DNA of 64,000 nt from NCBI RefSeq assembly GCF_963576545.1, contig NC_083638.1, positions 4,678,659-4,742,658 on the forward strand. Reading direction: 5' to 3'. The position numbers were made by a program, and so were the translations under genes. This document shows, piece by piece, positions 25,678 to 64,000 of this stretch (position 1 is the stretch's first letter; every line of letters begins with the position of its first letter). Source of the stretch: Limanda limanda (taxonomy: Eukaryota > Chordata > Actinopteri > Pleuronectiformes > Pleuronectidae). Below the pieces are notes generated by a model. It was not told the DNA's origin. It saw only the letters and a list, made by a program, of their open reading frames with translations, and did no database searches.

Positions 25678-25900
25678 TCCAGCCTCTGGAACACAATATG
25701 ATAGGTTCTGAATTTATTGCAGCGGGCGGAGCAGAGTAATTAGAGCCATTGATCTGGCTAAACGATAGCCTTTGCCCAGGGCTGAAGGGCATGTGCTCAG
25801 CAAGCCCCAGTGTTATCTGATGACCCATGAAATCGATGACCTGGCTGCAATCTCCCAGGTGATTTACCTCATTCCATTTATCTCACAAGGCTGAGCGGGT
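25678..25900. promoter_or_regulatory. Candidate conserved noncoding element
   Basis: A complex block with GAGTAATTAGAGCCATTGAT, CTGATGACCCATGAAATCGA and GTGATTTACC, with homeodomain (TAATTA) and HNF/CUT-like (ATCGAT) motifs and no repeat signature. It is judged by texture only. Confidence 0.25.
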
Positions 25901-27180
25901 CCACGTGCACGAGCGCCAGCACACGAGGCCACGCACACGATTGCATACCCTCCATAAGCGAGCATAAATACAACACAATTCCCCCTGAGGTAAACGTAGG
26001 AAAACACCTCATCCTGCCTCCAGACCTGAGGCAGTGCATGTGGGGGCTTGTTCCCTTGGAAACCACATTTTGTTCTGGTCCATTATGAACTCGGTTATCT
26101 AGCAGCCTGAGGAGTGACTGATCAAAAACAAGATCATTACCTGGAGGAGACATTTGAAATGTCACCAGGATGTCAGGCTGCTCTCACATACTCACATTCC
26201 TGTTTTCTTCTGAGGGACAAACTTCTGCCAATGAAGAACAACCTCTATTTCTCATAATGTAACAATTTAATCATTTTTTTTTCTTAGATGTTTTTCTGCA
26301 GTTTAATCTTCTGAGATGACGAAACAGATCATGTCCAAACCATCATGTGAATTACAGAATAAAACATTAAAACTGAATCAGCTTCATGAGGTGGAACAGA
26401 TGAGTTTATGAGATGTAATAGATTAACAGGCGAGAAAACGCGGCTACAACTTTGTTCTCAGAATCAAATCAGCTTTCGTGGCCAAGTATGTTAAAAAGCT
26501 CTAAATATGCTAACTTTTATTTTCACCTAAATTGCAATACATTCAAAGAGACATATGATATATGAAACTGTAATAGCTTATGTTAAAATTGATCCATGGT
26601 TTATTCATATAAGAACCACATTATCTCAACATAAGAGTCTGGTCACAATATGATAACAAATAGAAAATACACGTGTGCCCTCAGATGAACTTCTCTGCTC
26701 CTGTGGACCAAACCCTGGCTTCTGGAAACTGTGGTTAAAAACAACTCATCTGTAACAGAGCCTATATGTTTTAAAGGGAATATAATGCAAACCATATTGT
26801 TTTTTATTAAGTGAACGAGGAATACACCTAAAAACTCTGAATTGTGTAACTAAATAATAGGATAATAATAATAAGGATGGACTTTATAATACTTTATCCA
26901 TCTTTAAACTATGGAAAGGTTGTGGTCTGATTTAATACGGAAATGTCTGCGATTGAGTTGATTCACGACACACAATGTAATTGTTACATTTAACTTAAAC
27001 CACCCTCCTTCCTTAACCTACACACCAAAGTGCTTTTACTGCGTAAACCAAACCACAGACGGGATGGATGTGAACCCCGGTCTTTTGAGTCACATCCTGT
27101 GGTTTTCCCTCCGTCCAGTCACTCTGCGGCAGAACATTAACGTAGTGCTTCAGTCACTCTGAAGAATGTTGCCTGTTAAT
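25901..27180. other. Intergenic, no gene seen
   Basis: A 40-bp reverse LINE tail fragment (CAGAATCAAATCAGC with GGCCAAGTATGTT) lies at about 26458-26495. Otherwise unremarkable. Confidence 0.45.
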
Positions 27181-27489
27181 GTAATCCAGAGAGCGATTAG
27201 ATTTGTCCGCACGACATAATAGAGAAAACAGTACGGTAATGTAAAAAGGTCATTTCTCTGGGACAGGATTGTTTAACCAGGCACTCTCTTGTTTTTCTAT
27301 CGGTGGTCCCAGCAGTGGTAGAAGTGGTGCTTGGCTCCTCGCTGGATGTGTTATCAGTCACTTGGTAGAGTGGGTCTCACTGTCATCACCAGGTTCCCTC
27401 TCACTCTCCAGCTGAAGGACGGGATGAGGTCACGGTGTTGACCTGCCTTTTACAGCAGCCACTTGGACGGTAATCACAAAAAATAACAC

Positions 27490-27720
27490 CAGCCCACTAA
27501 AGAGGCTCGCGCCGGGCTGGGCTGTGGACTCAGTCACAATGAGTGCTGACTAATGAGCTTATTAATCACAGACAGCACCAGAGGCAGAGTCATTCTGAAT
27601 TCATTAATGCTCGGCAGGGCCGTCTGACAAAAGGCTCAATCCTGTTTTCAGTATCAACAACTGTGAACTCGTCTCCAATTGACAACACAACAAACACTCA
27701 AACTGCACGAGCGCTTTATA
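27490..27720. promoter_or_regulatory. Candidate conserved noncoding element
   Basis: ACTAATGAGCTTATTAATCA, GAATTCATTAATGC and CCAATTGACAACACAACAAA lie together in non-repetitive sequence. Several TAAT cores suggest a developmental enhancer. Not tested by alignment. Confidence 0.2.
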
Positions 27721-30250
27721 TTATGTTCCGGGGCAAAAGGTCCATAAAACACAATAACACTATAAATAACCTGCATTTACAAGCGAGCTGATTTTTTTAT
27801 TACAAAACTACAAAACAAAATAAAAAAAACACGATTTAATCATAATTTTGTAATCAGGTTAAAACAGTTTTTCAATTACAGATTTTTCAGTCAGTCGTGC
27901 TTATGAATAAGTCTGAGCATCTTTAACCTGTGATGTGGAAGCTGGAAATAAGTCTTTCAACTCAAAGTGTCAATGTCTCAAAGTTCTCACAAAGAGACGA
28001 GAGCAAAAGAAAAATGTGTCGAGGCTCAACGAGGAGTCTCCTGACTCGTCTCTCTTCCTCCTCTTGTTTACCTTTAGTACTTTAACAAATTGCCCTGATA
28101 GACATCTGTGTTTTTTAAAAGCTCACTTGTCCCTGGTTTTCTTTGCAGAGGATGTGCTCGGCTTTCAGAGAAGGATTACATCAAATCACCGGATGGGATT
28201 TTTAAACAAGAAATTCCTCAGGTTCCTCTCTGTGTTTGAAATACATCATGGCTTTCAGACATCTCACTCTCGCGGTGCTATCCATTATAAAATGACGACA
28301 GCATCAGAGACTGCAAATGTTCCTCTCCAAACATGCATCATGTTTCCATGTACATATATGCACACATACAGTAAACACACCAGAGAACAGGACAAACAAA
28401 CACAGGGCCTCCAGCCACAAAAAGCCGTCACCTTTTGTGTTCGCTGCTCACGTCTGTGTTTGCCTGTTTTGATAAAAGCTCCTTTCCACTTGTTTGCATT
28501 GATCCCAGGCCGACGACACACAGTAGCTTCTCCTACACAGCCTGTTAAAGACCGGGATGTTGTGCCTTGGTTCTGAATAAAGAGGGAGGTAAACAGGAGG
28601 CAGTTGTTGTTGTTGTGTCTTTGTGCCGGGCCGGCAGAGGTATAGTCACAGAGCCGAGTGGATTCTGTGGTCGAGGACGAGCCGGAGGGACAGACGCTGA
28701 CGCTGTTGTGTTACATGTCGCACCTCTGATACTGGAACGTCAGCATGCCATGTAGAATCACACACTGCGGTGGCACTATGCCAGCGTGTTTGGATCAGTG
28801 TAAACAAGCAAAGAGGGCATAATGAGGGGGTCTTCCTAGCGGCAATATAGCGGGATCTGTGTATAAAAGGGGCTATTGATACACTTAGGGGCCCTATTCA
28901 AGTCCGCAGCCCCCGCGACACACACTGGGTCCATTGTGACCAGGAATGTTTCCTTTCATGGCCTGAACTCCCCTGTGAAAGCATGTCAATAATCCTGAGT
29001 CAGTGGGTGCTTCACAATACCGCTGTGACCAACCCACCAACCAGACCAGTATGGAAATAGGCCTCATTCTGTTCTGCGCCCAAGGAGACGGAACTGGGAC
29101 GGTTGGAAGTACGGACAGTTGAATAAATGAAGCAATAAATCTGATGGATGCTGATACATAAATAACCTCACAGAGGTGATTAGTTACACACGCTTTTGAA
29201 GAAGTATTCAATCCTTCTTCATTTATAAGTTCACACATGCCACAGCAGATATCTCCTGAACGGCTTTACGGCTCTGCACAGCTCCTCCTTGTTTTCACAC
29301 CGCGGGTCTCCAAGAGGCGAGAGAACAGGGTTTCTCTTCTCAGGAAGGATCCAGATCCAGAAGCAGGAACTAGCATCGGGTCACTCTCGGCACTGAGGGT
29401 TTGTCGGAGCAAAGAATGTGATAGCATAAGCAGGGTAAATGGGATTTGAGTCTTTAGTGGCCACGAAACTATTGAAAATATACATCGGTTCTATTTATTT
29501 TGGGGGCTGGTGTGAGCTGGGTGGGGTGTGGGGTGCGTTGGGGGGGGGGGGGGCGAGCTCGCGCAGAGATGGGAGTGAAAAGAGCCAATCGTTGCTCTGT
29601 GAAGAATTAAAACCACCTCTGCAAATAGCCCCAATATTTGTGAAGTGGGAGTTTCACAGCGTCTGGGTTTCCAGAGCAAATAAACAGTGCAGAGGTCTAC
29701 AAGGGTAGAACCCCCCCCTCGTCCCAGAGGTGAAGCCCACCCTTTGGTGCTCCCTAATCTAGCCCACTCACTATTGAGTAGGATGAAAAGTGGATCTGTG
29801 TGTGCGAGTGTTTACGTGCTGGTGTGTGAGTGTGAGTGACACATCCCCAGTCCCTCAGATGAAGCTGTGTGATAATGTTCGTCTGTGGTTCTTGAATCAG
29901 AGACCCGGGGGGGGGGGGGCCTGTGGAGACCACCGCTGTGTTTGCCAGTTCCCAGATAACCCACATCTTCACACTGCACCTACACATACCAGCGGGCCAG
30001 GATCCTCAGCGAAGAGCAAACTGACAAATATCAGCACTGCTGACCAACAACTCTGCATAAGCCAACAGCACTCGCTCACTGGAGTGCGTGAGGAATAGAG
30101 GAGGAGGTATGAGCCGTGTGCGCCAAACTGAAATACAGTCTTCTGTCACTGGGACGTAGAGGTCACAGAAACTTCATTCATCCTGAAGTTCACAGATTCA
30201 CTAAGTCACTACTTTAAAGAGCGGACCTGTCTTCAGCTGCCTTTAGATTT
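27721..30250. other. Intergenic, no convincing gene
   Basis: The 213-codon open frame at 27935-28576 starts at GTG, shows no domain and is treated as chance. A TATA-like TATAAAAGG lies at 28863-28871 in a complex block. G runs occur at 29540-29553 and 29908-29919. Confidence 0.45.
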
Positions 30251-30254
30251 GCAC

Positions 30255-30748
30255 TTAAAGGGACTCTTACCTTTGTTGCATTTGAGAATTACAGCACATT
30301 CAAATCATCCCGCCTTCCTCCAATGCCCCACCCCCTCGTTCCCATCCGCGGTGTTTTTTTGAAGAAACTTTATTTACAAGCAGACTTACAACCTACTGCC
30401 TCCGCGCACGCACGTGAGTTTTTGTTTACCAAAGCAATGGATTCGGTAAGTTATATACATTTACATTCACATGCCTTGATGACGCGGGCCCGAATGCGCC
30501 ACAAGAAGCAGACGGAAAACCTGCATGTCCATGCAGCAAACAGACAGGTCTGTCGGCCAATAAGGTCCTTCGGTCCGAAGAATTTTATTGGTTGAAGTTT
30601 TCACTAAATATTACGAGAGTGAAATAATTGTTTGTTTTTACTCCTGGTGGGTCTGTCTTGCATTTTAGAGTGTCATTACCTTATTAATACCAATTTAACC
30701 TTATCCACAAAAAGTGTAAAAATGCAACAAAGGTAAGAGTCCCTTTAA
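30255..30748. mobile_element. TTAA-flanked MITE (Kolobok/T2-like) with 29-bp perfect inverted ends
   Basis: The left end TTAAAGGGACTCTTACC... is repeated in perfect reverse complement over 29 bp at 30720-30748, and both outer edges are TTAA. TTAA duplication with TTAAAGG ends fits Kolobok/T2 MITEs; piggyBac is the alternative. There is no transposase inside. It is 494 bp including both TTAA. Confidence 0.85.
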
Positions 30749-32500
30749 GGGCTGTATGTGGGAAAGCAAATGGCCGAGCAACTTTTTCAGGAACTCTGTG
30801 ATGTCTGACTTTGTGGTTTTGGTTTGATGAGGGTTTGTTTTTGGGTCGTCTCAGTATCTATTCTGTCTATTCAGAGTGGGTCTGGCTGCCTCTTGGTTGC
30901 TTTCAGGTCGGCTCTCGCTCTCTACATCAATTTATTTTTGACAGGTTGGGGTATTTTTAGGGGGGGGGTTTCCATAAGCTAATTTCAGACAAGATCCGAA
31001 AGACGTTGCAGGGATGATTTTACTTGGCTGTGGTTCATCTTATTATGACATTACAGAATATCTTGATTTTATTCCTTAATTTATTCCTTGTTTCTGTTCA
31101 GTATAAATCATTTTGAGTGAAGGCGACAGATAAAACGGTGTAAATACCTGAGTGAGACTTGTGTAAACAGTCAGTAAATATAAAACTAACAAACCATCTC
31201 AATGTCATTTTTAAGTACAGTGACATGGAAATGAGTCGGTTGAAATAGTGCCTTGGCAAAGGACTCGCAACTTATCATAAAATATTTAGTAAGCTGCTCT
31301 CACTGTAAACTTGGCAGAATCCCATATTTGAGGTGGAGGAAGAGGTTTTTAAAGCATTGCCACTCGTCACGGACACTTCAGTCGTGCAAACTTTACAAAA
31401 AACACGGTGGTTGATTCTGTTTCTAAACAACCTTAAATCACACTTAGACATTTAGTCACCCCCAAGGGTCGCAGGGGATTTATACACAACTCACTGAAAT
31501 TGAGAAGTTCGGTCAGTTTTAGTTTGAAGACTCCGGGGATGGTTTGACTCTGGATGTGAAGATGTGATGTTTGGAAATGATGACACACACAGCAGCTTGC
31601 TTTGACTCACTGTGTCGTGTCAGTCATGACGTAGCACATGACCGTCTCCTGACAGAAAACAAGTGGCTACTGGAACGGAACATGGAGATCTGGTTACAAC
31701 GCCTTGCTGACCCTGTTGTCTTTGCTTACAGCTGCTGTGCAGTTAAATGCTGAATTTTACAACGATACAACCGCTGTCAACTCCTGTTTGGTCATGTGAT
31801 GTGTGTTTTCAGGTGTGTTAGTATGGACGGGGATTAAAAAATGATCCGGAGCCAAAATGCTTGTGAAGTCGGAGATCATATTAGATTGAAAGCGCTGTTT
31901 TTGAAATGAAAACCGTAGTAGTACCGATGAGGTCTTAGTTTGTCATGTCTCTGCAACATGAGTGAAACAAACCTGGATTCATTTAGTATGTTCCTCTCTT
32001 GTTAAGTGTTTCTTGAACACGCAGCCTGAACTCATCCAACCGATCCACATTCTGTTCCAGGTCAAAGGTCAAACCACGGGGAGGCACAGAGGAAATTATT
32101 TCAGGGGCTTTTTTTTCCTTTTACTGAAAGATTGGTTGTTAATTAGATTTTTTGTTCATAACCCAATATTGAACCTTTCAAACTTTTTTATTAAAAAACA
32201 TCAAGTAAAGATGGGAATATATCACCACATTATAACTTGGAGTATGTTATTAACCTTTGTGAAAACTTTCTGGTATGATTCCATTGTTTTTGAACAAATC
32301 TCTGAAGCCTCGTTGGGGAAGTTTATATTCAAGCACTTCCTGAAACTTAACCTGTGACATGTCTGCAGAATATCCTGGAAATGCAAGTGCATCCTTGGTA
32401 AGGAGAGACGATGTCAAAAGGTTACGCAAAAACATTTCATGCATTTTTGTGATTCCCCTGAGATATTTGGATGTATTTCTGCTTTATTTTGAAGCAACAA
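30749..32500. other. Intergenic, no gene seen
   Basis: Nothing recognisable in either strand. Confidence 0.5.
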
Positions 32501-32506
32501 TGACAT

Positions 32507-32850
32507 TTAAGAATAAGATTAAGATACATTTATTTGTCCCAAACACATGCACAGACATGCACAAGCACACTCATGCTAGGAGGGAAATTGAACCTCTGCT
32601 TTTAACCCATCTGGTGCAGGACACACAGAGCAGTGAGTAGCCATGTACAGCGCCCGGGGAGCAGATGTTGGGGGGGGGTAAGGTGCCTTGCTCAGGGGCA
32701 CTAGACAGGGTAGGGAGAATCCTCTTGGATTTTTGGACAGATCAATCCAGGTTCGTCTTTTTGTTGTTTCTCCGTGGAGTCGAACCAGAGACGAACCAGA
32801 GACCTTTTCTGCCCATAGTCCAAGTTTCTGCCACAAGTCCACCGCCTCTC
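32507..32850 (-). mobile_element. tRNA-derived SINE, near complete
   Basis: Read on the minus strand: a tRNA-like head with GGTCTCTGGTTCG (B box), a body with GACGAACCTGGATTGATC, a central domain TGAGCAAGGCACCTTACC ... CCCCGGGCGCTGTACATGG, and a 3' tail ending in GTATCTTAATCTTA. It is the full version of the copy at 16053-16312. Confidence 0.75.
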
Positions 32851-33608
32851 TTTTGAATACACCTTTATTAGAACTGATGCCATAACATGAAAGGTCAATG
32901 TGTGGAATCTACACGTCGGTCCAGTCCGTGCAATTATTAGTTTTCTCAGCTGCCAGTAACAAAGTTCCCTCAAGAGGTGCAGCACAGAAAGTCTGATTAC
33001 ATACAAAACTACTATGATTATTACGAGGTCTACTAAGATAACTAATCATTACAAGTTCTGTGTGACAGACCTGTAAAGTCTCCCAGTGAGTGTGTAGCTT
33101 ACTGACATGTCCTCAGTACATGAGTTATTATCCCAAATCATGTCGGAGCATCTGCAGGAGGGATCCATTTGTTGCTAGGCAACAGCTCAAGCTCGCAGCA
33201 CGCTAGCTACACAGTGATGTTTAAAATTTGGCATCCTTTTTGACTTTAGGGCAATTTATTCTGCTGTCGATGTGAAATGTACTGAACATGATTTTTAGGT
33301 TTTTCTAGACACAGACACTTTATCATATGTCACAATTAAATATGATAAATTAAAGCAAAACCAAAAGGTTAAAATCCAATGAGGAGACACAAACTCATGT
33401 CACTATATGAAACACAAGAAATGTTAGATAGAAAAACCAAAATAGTTGCTCTGGCTAATGTCACTGACTTATTCAACATCCTGTATCATGTTATTCACAA
33501 GCTATTTTAGAATCTTCTTAACTTCCCTGTTTACATCTGATAATATGATACGCATGCAAATAAAAATACTTCTCGTTTAAATCCGTCTTGAGGGACATTT
33601 ATTTTGAA

Positions 33609-34050
33609 GTAATAAAAAAAATACAAGTTAAATGATTGATCTCTTAACTTAAGGCGATATAACTACCGGGCCATTTAACATTTAACAACTTCCTACTGGA
33701 TCAAGTAATAAAAGGAAAAGGTCGTAGAAGCTAGTTTTAGTCTGGACGACAGAACCGAGGGAGAAACTCACAGCCGCTTGCTGATTGGCTCTTTCCCGTC
33801 ATGACATGGCCTTCGCCGATTCGTCAGGCTCATATCACATGACCCTCTTCCAGAAGAAAACACCCGGCGTTAGCCTCGGCTATACCAGAGTCGAGCATAA
33901 CATGAATAATCAGTTAGAAAAAAAAAAAAAATGAAATACTAAATGACTGATCTCTTACCGTAAGGCCATTTAACTACCGGCCCTAACATTTAACAACTTC
34001 CCAATAAATCAAGCAGTAAAATGATAATGTCTAGAAGCCGGTGAAACCTG
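33609..34050. repeat. Diverged direct duplication, about 135 bp, 308 bp apart
   Basis: 33609-33745 and 33917-34050 share TTAAATGATTGATCTCTTA, TAACTACCGG, CATTTAACAACTTCC and TAGAAGC in order. It looks like an old local tandem duplication; no coding potential. Confidence 0.7.
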
Positions 34051-34484
34051 GTGCACTTGTTCCAGAAGGAGAATCTGAATCTGAACGTGAACGGACACAA
34101 AACAAAGCAACATATAGATTTTTCAGATGGAGATGTGGACAGATGAGTGAAACCATGTTTGATGGAGGTAGAAGCTTTGTTTTGCAGCACATGTTTTCTA
34201 TGGGGGAGGGTTTGGGTGAGGGAGGGAGGGGGAGGTGGAGGGGGGGGGGATCAAACTGATATTTAGCCCCTGCTGGCTCTTTCTCTTTTTTCCTTTTGTT
34301 TTATGCACGGCTCTTTTTACCACATGGTAGTGACAGATTGTTTGAGCTGAAAGGAAAAGCCATTCGAAGCTAATTAAGCAGCCATTCCGGGCTCTGTTCG
34401 CAGGCAGGAGGGAGAAGCGCAGCCATTTGTCAGCGCCCGGGACCAACGTGGCTTTAATTGACACGCCGGGCTCCTGACTGACAG

Positions 34485-34625
34485 CTTCCACGGCGCTCGG
34501 CCAATCACAGGCCGCGCAGGGAGACAGCGGCCCCGCCATTGGCTGGAGGAGGAGCGAGGGAGGGAGAGGAGGGAGGGAGAGGAGGGAGAGGAGGCGGGCT
34601 GGACCCACGTGGGGACCGGGTTGCA
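34485..34625 (+). promoter_or_regulatory. Second GC-rich CCAAT/E-box cluster upstream of tle3
   Basis: CCAAT at 34501-34505, ATTGG at 34538-34542 and a second CCCACGTGGG (core 34606-34611) lie in a GC-rich block with GGAGGGA repeats. It resembles the cluster 1 kb downstream and may be an alternative promoter or upstream promoter element. No transcript is visible. Confidence 0.35.
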
Positions 34626-34683
34626 GCCGGCAACACGTGATAGGCTGAAATCCTGGAGCACAGACGGGTGGTAGTTTACCTGC

Positions 34684-34930
34684 TGATGAAGAGGAAGTGA
34701 TGAAGATGATGATGATTTAAGATAGTGATAATAAAGATGATGTTGATGATGATTAAGATAATGATGATGAAGAAGATTCTGCTGTTGATGGAGATGAAGA
34801 AGAAGAGGCTGATAAAGATGAAAATAAAGATGCTGATGAAGATGATGATTAAGATGCTGATGAAGATGATGAAGATGCTGATGAAGATGATGATTGAGAT
34901 GCTTATGATGAAGATGAAGATGAAGAAGTG
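34684..34930. repeat. GAT/GAA trinucleotide-rich tract
   Basis: About 245 bp of impure GAT and GAA triplets between the two promoter-like clusters. It produces Met/Lys-rich frames on + and His/Leu-rich frames on -, which are artefacts of the repeat. Confidence 0.85.
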
Positions 34931-35539
34931 TAGGTGCTCTAGGTCTGGTTACAAACATCTAGATCCATTCTTGTCCTTCAAAGAACACGAAGGCTCTTGA
35001 AGGAACATTTCCACGACCTCCTTCCTCTCAGGATCACATTTCCTTTTTCTAGATATTTGACCTGAGAGCAGAAAGTTGTATTTTCTGGATTTTCAAACCC
35101 CAGACGAGCTCCGGATCAGATCTGATCTCATTTCAAACACATTTAAATCTCATATTAACACAATGGATCCTCTCTAGAGCTCTCACAATGTTATTCCTCT
35201 TGAAAGAAACATGTCTTGGGTTTGAATCATCTCAACTTTATTGATGGAACAAACTCTAGATGTGCACAGTTGCTCCAGACCAGCTTCACGTGTGATTCCC
35301 TCACATGTGAACAACATATTAAAAGCTCATGGTTAAGATGCATACAACTCTCTCTTGCGTCATTTCTACGTCTTGAATGAAACCGGAAGTCTCTTGTAAA
35401 GTGTGTGTTGATGAAACTGAATGCACAGATGCAACGCGAGCCTCCAGAAGTGATGGTTATTTGAAGAAGCTGCAGATCCAAAATGGCGAATGGGAGGTGG
35501 TGGTGGTGGAGGAAGGGAGGGGAAGGGTGTGAGTGAGTG

Positions 35540-35640
35540 AGGTCACGGATTGTTGGCCAATCGGGAGAGGTGGTCCCCACGTGGGAGCGCCGCGCCGCGA
35601 TTGGCTGCCGCCGCCGAGCCCGCTGATTGGCTGCTGGGCT
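35540..35640 (+). promoter_or_regulatory. Probable tle3 core promoter: three CCAAT boxes and an E-box palindrome
   Basis: A CCAAT (35557-35561), two ATTGG (35600-35604 and 35626-35630) and the palindrome CCCACGTGGG (around 35576-35585) lie within 75 bp of GC-rich sequence, with no TATA box. This is the layout of an NF-Y dependent CpG-island promoter, about 1.15 kb upstream of the start codon. The transcription start is inferred to lie shortly downstream. Confidence 0.55.
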
Positions 35641-35649
35641 GTGGGGCTC

Positions 35650-36783
35650 CTCGTGCCGGGCAGCAGTGTGTGTGTGGTAACGAGCGGCGGAGGAAGCTGG
35701 GACGAGCTCGAGACCTGGACGACATCTTCTCTCAGAAAGCGTCGAGGAAGACACCGGGAGGACCGAGGACACCGGAAGGACCGAGGACACCCGGAGGACC
35801 GAGGACACCGGAAGGACCAGGACACCCGGAGGACCGAGGACACCCGCTTTCTGACAACTTGTCCGCGGGGGGAACAGCTCGCTCTTCCTGCGACCGAGCG
35901 GCTCTTCCGTCCGAGGCTGTTCCGAGACGTCTCAGCCGGACGGAGCTTCCGAGGCTCTTCCCCGCTCGGCTCTTCCCCGCCGCGGGTCACCGACTCCCCG
36001 GAGGAGCAAGGAGCAGCAGGAGGAGGAAAAGGACCAGAAGAAGAAGAAGAAGAAAGAGACGCGGAGACGGACATTTTTGTTTCTCCAGCTCCCTTTCTAG
36101 AGGATATTAAGTTTCGTGTCTGGATTATTTTTCGGTACCTGAGACAAAGGTAAACACGGAGCGAGGCGGGAGGAGGAGGTGGAGGAGGAGGTGAAGGAGG
36201 TGGAGGTGTTGTGGCTTCATGGCAGCGGCTCCTTGTTTTCTGATCTTCCCGGACACCGAAACACCCCCCCACTCCCCGTGTATGTGTGTGTGTGAGTCTG
36301 CGTGTGTGTGTGTGTGTGTGTGTGCTCCTGTTCGTGGAAGACATAGATTTTACTTGAAAACCCGCTGGGATCAAACCATCTCAACTTTTGGGGGATTTAC
36401 TCGTTTCGCTGCCATTAGTTCTTTTCTAGATTTTTACCCCCATTTACTTTTAAGTTTTTTTTGTTTTTTTTTTAATAGGTTTTAAGTTTGTCTTCGTGTT
36501 GTCGGAGGAGGAGTCCCGGTTCCTCAGCTGCTGTGTGTGAACCCGTGTCTCTGTGTGTGTGTCCAGGTCCGGAACCAGGTGATCGCGATCCAGATCCAGG
36601 TCCTAGAGGAGAGGAGGGGGGGTGGCGCCGCCTCGAAGCCGAGAACAAGGCTTTGTCCGCCGCCGCCGCCATCGTGCGTGTGCGGGGGAGGGGGAGGAGG
36701 AGGTGGTGGCGGTGATTTTCCCGCACCTTCACTGGGAGAGAGAGAGAGAAACCACGCAGATTATATCGTGTTAAGGAGCCGAC
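35650..36783 (+). other. Probable 5'UTR / CpG-rich leader of tle3
   Basis: GC-rich sequence between the promoter cluster and the start codon, with long open frames in several frames on both strands, as GC-rich repeats often give. A possible noncoding first exon ends at the donor-like aaag|gtaaac (about 36150) and could join an acceptor ctgtgtgtgtgtccag near 36566. An unspliced long leader is equally possible. It includes a (GT)n run at 36299-36324 and GGAGGT repeats near 36170-36210. Confidence 0.45.
35741..35848. repeat. 18-bp minisatellite in the tle3 leader
   Basis: Five adjacent copies of GGACCGAGGACACCSGRA (one 1 nt short) from 35760, plus a degenerate copy just before. The 18-nt period is a multiple of three and gives six-residue periodic peptides in the open frames, which are best read as by-products. 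Confidence 0.85.

Positions 36784-64000
<27,217 letters not shown>

Noticed and set aside
27935..28576. 213-codon open frame on the plus strand
   Set aside because: It starts at GTG rather than ATG, has no recognisable domain or splice context, and its composition looks like translated noncoding DNA.
16053..32850. tRNA-like sequences with GGTTCGA motifs
   Set aside because: They lie within SINE copies followed by SINE bodies and tails, so they are not functional tRNA genes.
34374..34958. 194-codon His/Leu-rich minus frame and Met/Lys-rich plus frame
   Set aside because: Both are translations of the GAT/GAA triplet tract.
35457..36374. 305-codon open frame on the minus strand opposite the tle3 leader
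   Set aside because: It runs through GC-rich simple repeats and the 18-bp minisatellite. The Ser/Pro/Arg bias is explained by the repeats, and open frames overlap on both strands.

Overview
The window is vertebrate nuclear DNA, almost certainly from a teleost fish. The coding sequence is a split Groucho/TLE corepressor gene with GT-AG introns. The rest is rich in CA/CT microsatellites, small DNA transposons, a tRNA-derived SINE and LINE 3' tails of teleost type. Only one protein-coding gene can be supported: tle3, on the + strand, starting at 36784 and running off the right edge. The paralog (tle3a or tle3b) cannot be decided from the window.

Layout. From 1 to about 34.4 kb is the 5' intergenic region. 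It has no convincing gene but holds dispersed repeats: a hAT-type element with a BED zinc finger (6711-7546 and 23356-24229), LINE tails (5035-5306, 21675-21955, 22205-22557), a tRNA-derived SINE (16053-16312 and 32507-32850) and a TTAA-flanked MITE (30255-30748). Several AT/homeobox-motif-rich blocks look like conserved regulatory DNA but cannot be aligned here. From 34.48 to 36.78 kb is a GC-rich promoter and 5'UTR region with CCAAT boxes, two CCCACGTGGG palindromes, a GAT-rich tract and an 18-bp minisatellite.

From 36784 to 64000, fifteen coding exons of tle3 give 500 codons plus one base. Exons 1-6 are the Q (tetramerisation) domain, exon 7 the GP domain, exons 8-10 the CcN region with a KKRK nuclear signal and acidic CK2-type sites, exons 11-14 the SP domain, and exon 15 enters the WD40 propeller, most of which lies beyond the window. 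Every junction keeps frame. The gene shows a 17-nt microexon (53759-53775), an in-frame alternative donor 30 nt past exon 6, a tandem TAG/CAG acceptor at exon 7 and a possible 42-nt cassette exon at 49831-49872.

The introns have collected transposons. Intron 8 is a nest: a duplicated segment, one copy split by a BED-hAT element, next to a MITE split in turn by a second hAT-type element. Introns 9 and 12 hold two copies of a GAACCCTG-ended element with 6-bp target duplications, one containing a 61-bp mini-element. Intron 7 holds an AT-rich, protein-like open stretch of unknown origin (52788-53267). No complete new system was found; the most checkable novelties are the tle3 isoform sites, the 6-bp-duplication elements and the intron 7 insert.
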